19,676 bases of DNA, taken from a bacterium (GTDB taxonomy: Bacteria; Thermosulfidibacterota; Thermosulfidibacteria; Thermosulfidibacterales; Thermosulfidibacteraceae). The number at the start of each line of letters is the position of its first letter. The first letter of the stretch is position 1. Below the pieces are notes generated by a model. That model was not told the origin of the DNA. It made no database searches and saw only the letters and a list, made by a program, of their open reading frames with translations. The stretch is taken from assembly GCA_027037155.1 (NCBI GenBank), contig JALWBK010000265.1, positions 1 through 19,676 of the forward strand, read 5' to 3'. This document shows positions 9,399-18,265 of the stretch, one piece after another. Position numbers and translations under genes: made by a program.

Positions 9399-10529
9399 AT
9401 GAAGCTGCGCGTCTGTATATTGGGTTCCACAGGTTCCATTGGTACGCAGGCCCTTGAGGTGATACGACTCAATTCTGACAGGTTTGATGTGGTTGCCCTT
9501 TCCTGTTCTGGCAAAAGTTGCGAGCTCTTTCTCAAACAGGTTGAGGAGTTTGAACCCTTAGCTGTGGCAACGGTGAGCGAGTGCTCTCAGCTTTCAGGAG
9601 TGAGGGTATTTACGGGACCTGACGCCAACGAGAGGCTCATAGAGGAGGTGGAGGCAGATATATACCTCGTGGCCCTATCTGGCACTTCTGGTATAATGCC
9701 TACTTACAAAGCCGCTGCTACTGGAAAGAGGATTGCCCTTGCCAATAAGGAGAGCCTTGTTTCCGCAGGCCGATTTATAGTTGAGAGGGCGAGGCTTTTC
9801 GGTACAGAAATTATACCTGTGGACAGCGAGCATTCCGCCATCTTTCAGTGTCTTCTGGGACAGGATACCGATGCTGTAAAGAGAATCATACTGACTGCTT
9901 CAGGTGGCCCCTTTCTCAATATACCCGTTGAGCAGTTGAAGCAGGTGAGCCCTGAGGATGCGCTGAAACACCCCTGCTGGAACATGGGGCCCAAGGTTAC
10001 CGTTGATAGTGCAACCATGATGAACAAAGGATTGGAAGTGATAGAGGCCCGTTGGCTCTTTGGTTTACCCCCTGAAAGTATTGAGGTGGTGGTTCATCCC
10101 CAGGCAATTGTCCACTCCATGGTGGAGTTCTGGGACGGCTCGATTATGGCGCAGCTTGGAACTCCAGACATGAGAATCCCCATCTCCTTTGCCTTGGGAT
10201 ACCCTTTCAGGGTGCCAAGTGGTGTAAAGAGCCTAAATTTCTATAATTTGTGCTTGACCTTTGAAAAGCCAGACACGCAGAAGTTTCCGCTTCTTGATCT
10301 TGCCTATAGGGCGTTGGAGAGGGAAGATGTGCTTCCTGTGATCCTTAACGCCGCCAACGAGGTGGCGGTCAACGCCTTTCTTGAGAGGAGAATTGCCTTT
10401 ACGGATATTCCCAAGGTGGTGGAGATGTGTATGGATGGACTATCTGACAGAGAGGTCTCTTCTATAGAGGATGTTTTGAGACTTCACGAGGAGAGCGTTT
10501 CTACCGCTTTGGAGATCGTTGGAGGTTAA
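9399..10529 (+). CDS. dxr: 1-deoxy-D-xylulose 5-phosphate reductoisomerase
   Basis: NADPH- and metal-dependent enzyme forming 2-C-methylerythritol 4-phosphate in the non-mevalonate isoprenoid pathway. It has 376 aa. Seen: NADPH loop LGSTGSIG (residues 8-15), LANKESLV (114-121), metal ligands D142 and E144 in VDSEHSAIFQ, TASGGPF (S168), HPCWNMG (H191) with the substrate-cavity tryptophan, and VDSATMMNKGLE (S204, N209, K210, metal ligand E213). A short AAGG (9391-9394) precedes ATG 9399. It follows cdsA by 11 bases. The usual downstream rseP is not here; queD follows. Confidence 0.97.
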   Translation: MKLRVCILGSTGSIGTQALEVIRLNSDRFDVVALSCSGKSCELFLKQVEEFEPLAVATVSECSQLSGVRVFTGPDANERLIEEVEADIYLVALSGTSGIMPTYKAAATGKRIALANKESLVSAGRFIVERARLFGTEIIPVDSEHSAIFQCLLGQDTDAVKRIILTASGGPFLNIPVEQLKQVSPEDALKHPCWNMGPKVTVDSATMMNKGLEVIEARWLFGLPPESIEVVVHPQAIVHSMVEFWDGSIMAQLGTPDMRIPISFALGYPFRVPSGVKSLNFYNLCLTFEKPDTQKFPLLDLAYRALEREDVLPVILNAANEVAVNAFLERRIAFTDIPKVVEMCMDGLSDREVSSIEDVLRLHEESVSTALEIVGG

Positions 10530-10532
10530 GAG

Positions 10533-10904
10533 ATGCCTTGGGTTTTGAAGGTTACGGACTCTTTCAGTTCTGCCCACTTTTTGAAGAACTACCGTGGTAA
10601 ATGTGAGAACGTGCATGGGCATAACTGGAGAGTGGAGTTAGAGGTGGTGGGAGAGAAGATAGATAAAACGGGCCTTTTGATTGACTTTAAAGTGCTTAAA
10701 GGTATCTTGAGGGACGTGCTTGGTGTGTTGGATCACAGATTGCTGAATGAAATTCCTCCCTTTGATAGGTGTAATCCTTCGTCAGAGAACATAGCCAAGG
10801 TGATTTTTGAACAGGTGAAGGAGAGGCTCCCTGAAGGCGTCAGGGTTCGTTCTGTAACGGTGTGGGAGTCTGATAATGCTTGCGCAACATACTTTGAGGA
10901 ATAA
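10533..10904 (+). CDS. queD: 6-carboxy-5,6,7,8-tetrahydropterin synthase
   Basis: Zn enzyme of the 6-pyruvoyltetrahydropterin synthase fold that turns dihydroneopterin triphosphate into 6-carboxytetrahydropterin, the second step to preQ0/queuosine. It has 123 aa, normal for QueD. Zinc ligands are H15 (SSAHFL), H28 and H30 (VHGHNW). Also seen are the catalytic cysteine C24, the dyad D67-H68 (LDHRLLNE) and the substrate-binding glutamate E112 in VWES. GGAGG (10521-10525) lies seven bases before ATG. It is the last gene of the operon, three bases after dxr. Its last 65 bases are antisense to the facing exported-protein gene. Confidence 0.95.
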   Translation: MPWVLKVTDSFSSAHFLKNYRGKCENVHGHNWRVELEVVGEKIDKTGLLIDFKVLKGILRDVLGVLDHRLLNEIPPFDRCNPSSENIAKVIFEQVKERLPEGVRVRSVTVWESDNACATYFEE

Positions 10905-11430
10905 GGTTATATACCCAACTTCTTCGGCAGTCTTGAAGTAGCTGGTTCAGATCTTTTGAGTAGTCCAGCTTTGCTGTGTACTTTTCGTAAACGATGTTGA
11001 ACATAGAATAGCAGTATTCCTTCTGACCGGGTTTGGTTTTCTGGCTTGCAAGTTCAAGGACTATGGATGCGGCAAGCCGGTTGTTGAAAAGACCTCCCAT
11101 AAGTGCTGCCTCTTCTGTTGCAGCAGAAAGTACGATCTCTCTTCTTGTGCTTTTCTTCCAGGCATAGGAGAGGTGGGTGTCGGCTTGTTCAAAGTTTTTT
11201 GTGGCTTCGTAAAGATAGCCTAAAAGTAGGTGGGATGCTGGTTTCTGAAGTTTCTCCTTGGTCTTTTCCATGATGACAAGGCCAAAGGTGAACTGGTTGG
11301 TGTTGTAAAGCCCCAGAGCCTCCCGGAAGATCATGGTTTCTCTGTCAAGGCTCCAGGAGCTCTGGGGAACCAGTAAAAGCAATAGGCTAAAGGTTAGCAA
11401 GCCTTTCAGCAGCTTCTTCAATACGCTCAT
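10840..11430 (-). CDS. Exported TPR-like helical protein of unknown function
   Basis: I do not recognise a named family. The 196-aa product starts with a signal peptide: MSVLKKLLKG, then a leucine-rich core to about residue 22, with likely cleavage after SSWS at about 27. There is no lipobox cysteine. The rest is helical, and SHLLLGYLYEATKNFEQA (residues 66-83) fits a tetratricopeptide repeat, with weaker repeats either side. ATG 11430 lies inside the last 14 codons of dapL (44-nt overlap); TTG 11421 (codon 4) is an alternative. No strong ribosome site is visible, suggesting translational coupling. The stop at 10842-10840 lies inside queD on the other strand. Probably a periplasmic scaffold, but this is inference. 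Confidence 0.75.
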   Translation of the reverse strand: MSVLKKLLKGLLTFSLLLLLVPQSSWSLDRETMIFREALGLYNTNQFTFGLVIMEKTKEKLQKPASHLLLGYLYEATKNFEQADTHLSYAWKKSTRREIVLSAATEEAALMGGLFNNRLAASIVLELASQKTKPGQKEYCYSMFNIVYEKYTAKLDYSKDLNQLLQDCRRSWVYNLIPQSMLRKHYQTPTPLQNEP

Positions 11431-12537
11431 CGGGCATACAAAGGGCTGCTCTCACAAAACCCTCTCCGTACACGCCAAAGCCCACTCCTGGGGTGAGCAG
11501 GACCCCAGCTTTGTCAAGGGCGAGGTTTGCGAATTCCATGGAGCTGTAGCCTTCTGGCACCTTGAACCAGACGTAGAAGGTGGCTTTTGGCTTCTCAACG
11601 GCAAAGCCTGCTTTTTTGAGTTTGCTTACAAAGATCTCAATTCTCCTTCTGTAAGTTTCTCTGATCTCCTTCAATCCAGGCTCGTTGTCCAAGGCAAAGA
11701 TGGCAGCTTCCTGAACGGCTTGGAAAACCCCAGAGTCAATGTTGGTCTTTACTTTCAGCAGGCCCTTCAAAATCTCTGCGTTTCCCACGGCCATGCCTAT
11801 GCGCCATCCGGTCATGTTGAAGGTTTTGGATAAGGAGTGAAACTCTATGGCCACGTCTTTGGCACCTGGAACTTCCAAGATGCTTATGGGCGGTTCCTCA
11901 TAGTAGATTTCGCTGTAGGCGGCATCGTGGGCTATGATGAAGTTGTACTCCTTTGCCAGCTCAACGATCTTCTGGAAGGCTTCTTTGGTTGCCATTCCTG
12001 CAGTAGGGTTGTTGGGGTAGTTGAGGAACATAATCTTGGTTCTGCGAAACAGATCCTTTGTTACGTTGGAAAGATCCGGTAAAAAGCCTATCTTTTCCTT
12101 TAGGGGAACGTGGTAAGGCTCTCCTCCTGCCAACACGGTGGAGGAGTGGTAGACAGGGTATCCAGGATCTGGAACAAGCACCACGTCTCTTTCTTCCACA
12201 AAGGCAAAGGGAAGGTGAGCGATACCCTCCTTTGAACCTATTAAGGCCACCACCTCGGTGTCGGGATCAAGCTCCACGTTGAAGCGCCTTTTGTACCACC
12301 TCGCTACTGCTTCGCGGAAGCTCTTCATACCGTTGTAGGTGGGATACTTGTGGTGTTCGGGCTTTTCCACAGCCCTCTTCATGGCCTCTATTATTGGGGT
12401 GGGGGTGGGCATGTCGGGATCACCCACCCCCATGTCTATTACATCTACTCCTTGGGCGATCTTTTCTGCCTTCTTCTCATCTAATTCAGCAAAGAGATAA
12501 GAGGGAAGCTTTCTGAGCCTTGATGCCCACTCCACCA

Positions 12538-12538
<1 letters not shown>
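11387..12538 (-). CDS. dapL: LL-diaminopimelate aminotransferase
   Basis: PLP transaminase converting tetrahydrodipicolinate directly to LL-diaminopimelate with glutamate, for lysine and peptidoglycan. The 383 aa fit the DapL2-type group: RLRKLPSYLFAELDEKKAE, VIDMGVGDPDMPTP, HHKYPTYNGMKSFREAVA, LIGSKEGIAHLP, VPDPGYPVY, NYPNNPTAG, and SLSKTFNMTGWRIG with PLP lysine K238. ATG 12538 shares its A with the nfnB stop (TAATG) and lies seven bases after GGAG; the GTG two codons earlier would lack this spacing. Generic aspartate or alanine transaminase is the alternative, but the N-terminal and SKEGIAH motifs favour DapL. It sits in an operon with nfnAB. Confidence 0.9.
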
Positions 12539-14804
<2,266 letters not shown>

Positions 14805-14842
14805 AATCCCCCCTCTCTGGTGTTGATTTTGGAGCCTTGAAC

Positions 14843-14871
14843 TAATTATTGGATAACCCCATTCATGTCAA
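14843..14871 (-). promoter_or_regulatory. Candidate promoter of the nfnA-nfnB-dapL operon
   Basis: On the minus strand a perfect TTGACA (14871-14866) is followed by two overlapping -10 candidates: AATAAT (14850-14845, spacer 15, five of six matches) or TAATTA (14848-14843, spacer 17, weak). Either predicts an mRNA leader of about 30-35 bases with the GAGG ribosome site. The -35 box is strong; the -10 choice is unsure. Confidence 0.55.
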
Positions 14872-14908
14872 GCTATGACTTTTGGCTGTTCTACAGGTTA
14901 AGCTTGAC
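14867..14908. repeat. 8-bp inverted repeat covering both divergent -35 boxes
   Basis: GTCAAGCT (14867-14874) and AGCTTGAC (14901-14908) are perfect inverted copies 26 bases apart. Each includes the TTGAC of one divergent -35 box plus the same three flanking bases AGC, which the promoter consensus does not require. It could be a shared operator for a regulator of both operons, or chance. Confidence 0.4.
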
Positions 14909-14932
14909 GGTGAGCTTTTGAGCACTTAAAAT
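14904..14932 (+). promoter_or_regulatory. Strong sigma-70-like promoter of the mltD operon
   Basis: TTGACG (14904-14909), a 17-base spacer and TAAAAT (14927-14932) give five of six matches at each box. Transcription should begin around 14938-14941, at or just before the ATG at 14941, so the mRNA is predicted to be leaderless or nearly so. Confidence 0.75.
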
Positions 14933-14940
14933 CTGAAAGC

Positions 14941-16155
14941 ATGAGGATAGTTATACTAAGCGTTGTCCTTTGGGTGCTTTTCTTCCCCGTGGATGTCCAT
15001 TCCTCTCCCTCTTTGGAGCCGGATTTGTCTGTGCCTGAAGTTAAGTATTTTGTTGATTATTACTTGAGTCACGACAGAGCCTGGGTGGAAAGATCTTTTA
15101 AACGTATGTGTTACTATAAGGACATAGTGAGTAAGATTTTGAGGCGTCATGGTCTTCCTGAGGAGTTGGTGGTACTGCCGGTGCTGGAGAGTGGATACAG
15201 GGGGGATGCTAAGTCTATATCTGGGGCCTTTGGCTACTGGCAGTTTATGTGGGTTACTGCGAGAAGATACGGGCTTGGCGTGAGCCGTTGGGTGGATGAG
15301 AGGGCGGACATTGAAAAGGCAACCCGTGCCGCTGCAAAGTATCTCTCTTTTTTATACAGTAGGTTTAGGGATTGGAACTTGGTGCTTGCGGCATACAACG
15401 CTGGAGAGGGTTACGTAGAGGGAATTATAAAGAGAACCGGGCTTAAGGACTACTGGCTGTTGTGTAGGGTTGGCGTACTGGATAGGCAGGTAAGAGAATT
15501 CGTGCCGCGTTTTATGGCGCTTTTGTGGATATACAAGCATAGGAGGGATTTGGGCTTTGGGGTAGAGTCCTGTGGAAAGCTTGTGAAGATCAATCTTCCT
15601 GCGGGGGTTGATGTGAGGGAGTTTGCCAGATGGCTTTCCATGGATCAGAACCTTTTGATCAGTCTCAATCCCTTTTTGAGAAGAAAGAGGATTCCGCCTT
15701 GGGGATCTCATGTGTACCTTCCCCAAAGGTACGCCAATAGAGCCAAGCTTGCGGTGAGGTGGATGGTAGCGGCAAAAAGGGCGAGGGCTTTGGGGATTGA
15801 GAAGTTGAAAGGCTACTGGTTTGGCTATGTGGTTCGTCCTGGTGACTCCTTGTGGCGTCTATCTCGTCTGTTTGGGATAGATATGTCTGTGATAAAGGTG
15901 GTTAATCGGTTGAAGGGGAATCGTTTGAGGGTGGGGCAGGTCCTTTTGATTCCTACCAGAAGGCTTGTGGCGAGTATCGTTTCTGCCGAGCCGTCTAAAG
16001 GGAAGCTTTTGTATCGGGTTAAGCGGGGAGACACTATCTGGAAGCTTACGAAGGTATTTGGGGTGGATCAGAGGAGTATCGTTGTTCCTGAAGGTGGGTT
16101 TAGACCAGGTCAGTGTGTGGTTATAAAGGTGGGTAGCGTTGGCGAGAGGGGTTAA
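14941..16155 (+). CDS. mltD: MltD-like lytic transglycosylase with two LysM domains
   Basis: Cuts peptidoglycan glycan strands with formation of 1,6-anhydro ends. It has 404 aa. A signal peptide spans residues 1 to about 21 (MRIVILSVVLWVLFF core, cut near HSS; no lipobox cysteine, unlike E. coli MltD). The SLT family-1 domain, about 55-200, has the catalytic glutamate E83 in LPVLESGY, SGAFGYWQFM and LAAYNAGEG. LysM glycan-binding domains lie at about 296-338 (YVVRPGDSLWRLSRLFG) and 357-397 (YRVKRGDTIWKLTKVFG). The second LysM is short and ends the protein. ATG 14941 is set by the signal peptide, yet no good ribosome site precedes it, fitting a leaderless start. First gene of an envelope/division operon; the next gene overlaps its end by 17 bases. 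Confidence 0.92.
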   Translation: MRIVILSVVLWVLFFPVDVHSSPSLEPDLSVPEVKYFVDYYLSHDRAWVERSFKRMCYYKDIVSKILRRHGLPEELVVLPVLESGYRGDAKSISGAFGYWQFMWVTARRYGLGVSRWVDERADIEKATRAAAKYLSFLYSRFRDWNLVLAAYNAGEGYVEGIIKRTGLKDYWLLCRVGVLDRQVREFVPRFMALLWIYKHRRDLGFGVESCGKLVKINLPAGVDVREFARWLSMDQNLLISLNPFLRRKRIPPWGSHVYLPQRYANRAKLAVRWMVAAKRARALGIEKLKGYWFGYVVRPGDSLWRLSRLFGIDMSVIKVVNRLKGNRLRVGQVLLIPTRRLVASIVSAEPSKGKLLYRVKRGDTIWKLTKVFGVDQRSIVVPEGGFRPGQCVVIKVGSVGERG

Positions 16156-16411
16156 GGTCATCTCCTTTGTGCTTGTTTTAGTCCTCCTTGCGGTGGGTTT
16201 GTTCATGGTGGGCAAGCTCTACTTTTCACCCAGTTACATGCATTACAGAGTGGGTGAACGGTTCTTTAAGCAGGGGCGCTACAGAGCTGCCTATGAGGAG
16301 TTTAAGAAGGCCTTTGAGCTTGATCCGTACAACAGGGCGGCGAGGCAGCGGCTTGCGGACTTAAAGAGGATCCTTGGGGAGAATGAAAGAGTTAATACAG
16401 AAAACCACTGA
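16139..16411 (+). CDS. Small membrane-anchored protein with one TPR
   Basis: Not recognised as a named protein. The 90-aa product has a short basic N-terminus, one transmembrane helix at about residues 6-28 (VISFVLVLVLLAVGLFMVG) and one clear tetratricopeptide unit, RVGERFFKQGRYRAAYEEFKKAFELDPYNRAARQRLADL (about 40-78), in two canonical helices. The helix probably leaves the TPR outside the cytoplasm, though orientation is inferred. TTG 16139 is the likely start, five bases after AGGTGGG. It overlaps mltD by 17 bases and zapB by 29, so it should be made together with a wall hydrolase and division proteins, perhaps as an adaptor. Confidence 0.75.
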   Translation: MARGVKVISFVLVLVLLAVGLFMVGKLYFSPSYMHYRVGERFFKQGRYRAAYEEFKKAFELDPYNRAARQRLADLKRILGENERVNTENH

Positions 16412-16622
16412 TCTTCTTAGCCTATTAGCGGAGATAGGCGGACTGGTAGATGAGCTCATTGACGAGAACGAGAAGCTGCGTAGGGATGTTGAGAGGCTTG
16501 AGAAGAGAGTAGAGGATCTTGAGCAAGAGAGGAAAGAGGTTAGAAGAAGGCTGGAAGCGTTGATGGATATGCTGGAGCACTTTCAGGATAGTATAGAAAG
16601 AGGAAGCTATTATGGCAGGTAG
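16383..16622 (+). CDS. zapB: ZapB-like coiled-coil division protein
   Basis: About 79 aa, almost entirely heptad-repeat coiled coil (residues about 15-70; LVDELIDENEKLRRDVERLE and the following heptads), ending in RRRLEALMDMLEHF, much like the C-terminus of ZapB. In E. coli, ZapB is a Z-ring-associated coiled coil recruited by ZapA, and a ZapA-like gene follows directly here. I chose ATG 16383; a TTG three codons upstream (16374) is possible. The 5' end overlaps the TPR gene by 29 bases and the stop overlaps zapA by 11. Low-complexity coiled coils resemble many proteins, so the name rests on size, end motif and context. Confidence 0.7.
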   Translation: MKELIQKTTDLLSLLAEIGGLVDELIDENEKLRRDVERLEKRVEDLEQERKEVRRRLEALMDMLEHFQDSIERGSYYGR

Positions 16623-16941
16623 GGAGTTCAGCTTTTCCCTTTTTGGTCATAGATGCAAGGTGAGGGGACCTCTCATAGGTGATGAGGAGGTTCGGGAGAT
16701 CCAATCTTACTTGGAAGAGTCTTTTGTTAAGGTTTTGGGGGTAGGGCCTGCCAAGGTAGTTGCATCTAAGGTTATAAAAGATAATGCGTTACTACCTGTG
16801 CTCTTGAAAATTTCTTGGGACTATCTTAAAGTAAAACGCAAGATGCAAGACGCAGAGGGTGCGTTAGCGCAAGGCCTGGATGAGGCGCTGCGTCTTGCAG
16901 AGTATATGGTTGAGAGATTGAAAGGGGAGGAAGGTAGTTAA
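16612..16941 (+). CDS. zapA: ZapA-like cell division protein
   Basis: ZapA binds and bundles FtsZ filaments. The 109 aa match its layout: an N-terminal beta segment FSFSLFGHRCKVRG (residues about 5-18; usual VTIFGKEYxxxG), a helix GDEEVREIQSYLEESF (usual EYLRELAEYVDEKM), then a long helical tail with LLPVLLKISWDYLKVKRKM (usual AxLAALNIADELxxL) and a C-terminal coiled coil. AGGA (16601-16604) is seven bases before ATG. Sequence similarity is modest, but the zapB-zapA order with fthC and rny downstream is common in other phyla. Bases 16844-16899, in the C-terminal coil, hold a perfect 12-bp inverted repeat. Confidence 0.75.
   Translation: MAGREFSFSLFGHRCKVRGPLIGDEEVREIQSYLEESFVKVLGVGPAKVVASKVIKDNALLPVLLKISWDYLKVKRKMQDAEGALAQGLDEALRLAEYMVERLKGEEGS
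16844..16899 (+). repeat. 12-bp perfect inverted repeat inside zapA
   Basis: TGCAAGACGCAG (16844-16855) and CTGCGTCTTGCA (16888-16899) are exact reverse complements separated by 32 bases. Within that loop TGCG-TTAG-CGCA (16860-16871) forms a second small hairpin. The stem would be stable in RNA and lies about 40 bases before the zapA stop. Function unknown. Confidence 0.6.
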
Positions 16942-16960
16942 GCCACCGCTTTTCGGTGGT
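16942..16960 (+). terminator. Weak stem-loop after zapA
   Basis: CCACCG (16943-16948), a five-base CTTTT loop and CGGTGG (16954-16959), extendable by a G-U pair, start right after the zapA stop. Only CTTT follows rather than a real U tract, so it could be a leaky terminator or a 3' stabilising hairpin before rarA. Confidence 0.4.
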
Positions 16961-16979
16961 CTTTACCATAGATCTCTTT

Positions 16980-17010
16980 CCCCCTCCCCCTATTTTTAAG
17001 GGTGGGTAGG
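16980..17010 (+). promoter_or_regulatory. Poly-C / G-rich pairing over the rarA ribosome site
   Basis: A C-rich stretch (16980-16990) can pair, with mismatches, with the G-rich rarA ribosome-binding region GGGTGGGTAGG (17000-17010) around a nine-base A/U loop. The fold would mask the ribosome site, which is the only good one for ATG 17012. No convincing separate promoter boxes are visible in this 70-base gap. Confidence 0.3.
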
Positions 17011-17011
17011 T

Positions 17012-18265
17012 ATGTATGAGCCTTTGTATAAAAGGGTTAAGCCCTTGGACATAGATGAGGTAGTTGGACAGACCCATCTTTTGGGTTCGTCTGGTCCCCT
17101 TCGTGCTATCGTAGAGCGTGGAAAGGTCCCATCTTTGCTCTTTTACGGTCCACCTGGGGTTGGCAAAAGTCTTGTAGCGGAGCTCATCTCTAAGAGAATT
17201 GACGCCAACTTTGTGAAGCTGTCCGCCGTTAGTGCGGGTATACCCGAAGTGAAGAAGGTGGTTCAGGAGGCTCAGCGCCTCAAAAAATGGGGAAGGGATA
17301 CTGTACTCTTTCTGGATGAGATACACAGGTTCAACAAAGCACAGCAGGACTTTTTGCTTCCCTATGTTGAAGATGGAACCATCATTCTGATGGGTGCGTC
17401 TACCGAGAATCCTATCTTTGCTTTAAACAGCGCTTTGCTTTCCCGAGTTATGGTCTTTGAGTTTAAGCCTTTATCGGAGGATGAGCTAATTGAGGTGCTA
17501 AAACGTGCCCTTTTGAAGATCAATATCACACAAACTCTCGCTGAAGAGGCGATAAGGTACATAGCCCGTAGGGCTGGTGGTGATGCTCGCAAGGCCCTTG
17601 GTATGCTGGAGCTGGTTCTTGACAGTGTATCTGAGCCTGAGATCGACAGGGAGAAGGTGGAGAGAGTCCTTGGAGGATTCGTAAGCCTTGGCTACGACGT
17701 ACAACAGAAGTACGATGTGGTGTCTGCCTTTATAAAGAGTGTGCGAGGTTCCGATCCTGATGCGGCCCTCTACTGGCTTTCCGTAATGCTGGAGGCGGGG
17801 GAGGATCCTCTCTACATAACCAGAAGGCTGATGATCCTTGCCGCTGAGGATGTTGGACTTTCTGATCCGGTGGCGTTGTTGGTGGCTGTTGCAGCCCATG
17901 AGGCGGTGTCCCACGTGGGTATGCCTGAGGGTGAGCTTATCCTTGCCTTTGCCACTGTGTACCTCGCCACTACCACGAAGAGCAATTCCTGCTACGAGGC
18001 TATTAAAAGGGCAAGAAGCTGGGTTAAAGAACATCCCAATGTGAAGGTGCCAGCGCATCTTGCAGATAGCCATTCCTGGGAGAAGAGGCATTTGTCCGAT
18101 AAGTATCTGTACCCTCACGATTTTCCCGGTGGATTTGTAAAGCAGAGATACATGCCCTTTGATGTCAGGTTCTTCTATCCCAAGGATGTGGGCAGGGAGA
18201 GGCGTGTTAAGGAGAGGTTAAATGAGCTGTGGGGCGAAAGATACGCTGAGAAGAAAGATGCTTGA
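17012..18265 (+). CDS. rarA: Replication-associated recombination protein A (AAA+ ATPase)
   Basis: RarA (MgsA, WRNIP1 family) is a clamp-loader-like AAA+ ATPase acting at stalled replication forks. It has 417 aa, somewhat shorter than the ~440 typical. Seen: PLYKRVKPLDIDEVVGQTHLLG at the N-terminus, Walker A GPPGVGKS (46-53), Walker B FLDEIHRFNKAQQD (D102, E103), sensor-1 segment GASTENP, the arginine finger region LLSRVMVFEF, sensor-2 GGDARKAL, then the tetramerisation MgsA-type C-terminal domain with SVRGSDPDAALYWL, AAEDVGLSDP, and YLYPHDFPGGFVKQRYMP. ATG 17012 follows GGGTGGGTAGG. Its end overlaps fthC by 44 bases. Confidence 0.96.
   Translation: MYEPLYKRVKPLDIDEVVGQTHLLGSSGPLRAIVERGKVPSLLFYGPPGVGKSLVAELISKRIDANFVKLSAVSAGIPEVKKVVQEAQRLKKWGRDTVLFLDEIHRFNKAQQDFLLPYVEDGTIILMGASTENPIFALNSALLSRVMVFEFKPLSEDELIEVLKRALLKINITQTLAEEAIRYIARRAGGDARKALGMLELVLDSVSEPEIDREKVERVLGGFVSLGYDVQQKYDVVSAFIKSVRGSDPDAALYWLSVMLEAGEDPLYITRRLMILAAEDVGLSDPVALLVAVAAHEAVSHVGMPEGELILAFATVYLATTTKSNSCYEAIKRARSWVKEHPNVKVPAHLADSHSWEKRHLSDKYLYPHDFPGGFVKQRYMPFDVRFFYPKDVGRERRVKERLNELWGERYAEKKDA

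Noticed and set aside
16979..16990. G-quadruplex on the minus strand (G5-A-G5)
   Set aside because: Only two G runs are on that strand, with no further runs close by, so a four-tract quadruplex is not supported.
16942..17011. 6S RNA (ssrS) after zapA
   Set aside because: 6S RNA needs about 180 bases with a long bulged hairpin; the gap is only 70 bases and shows just one small hairpin and a C-rich tract.
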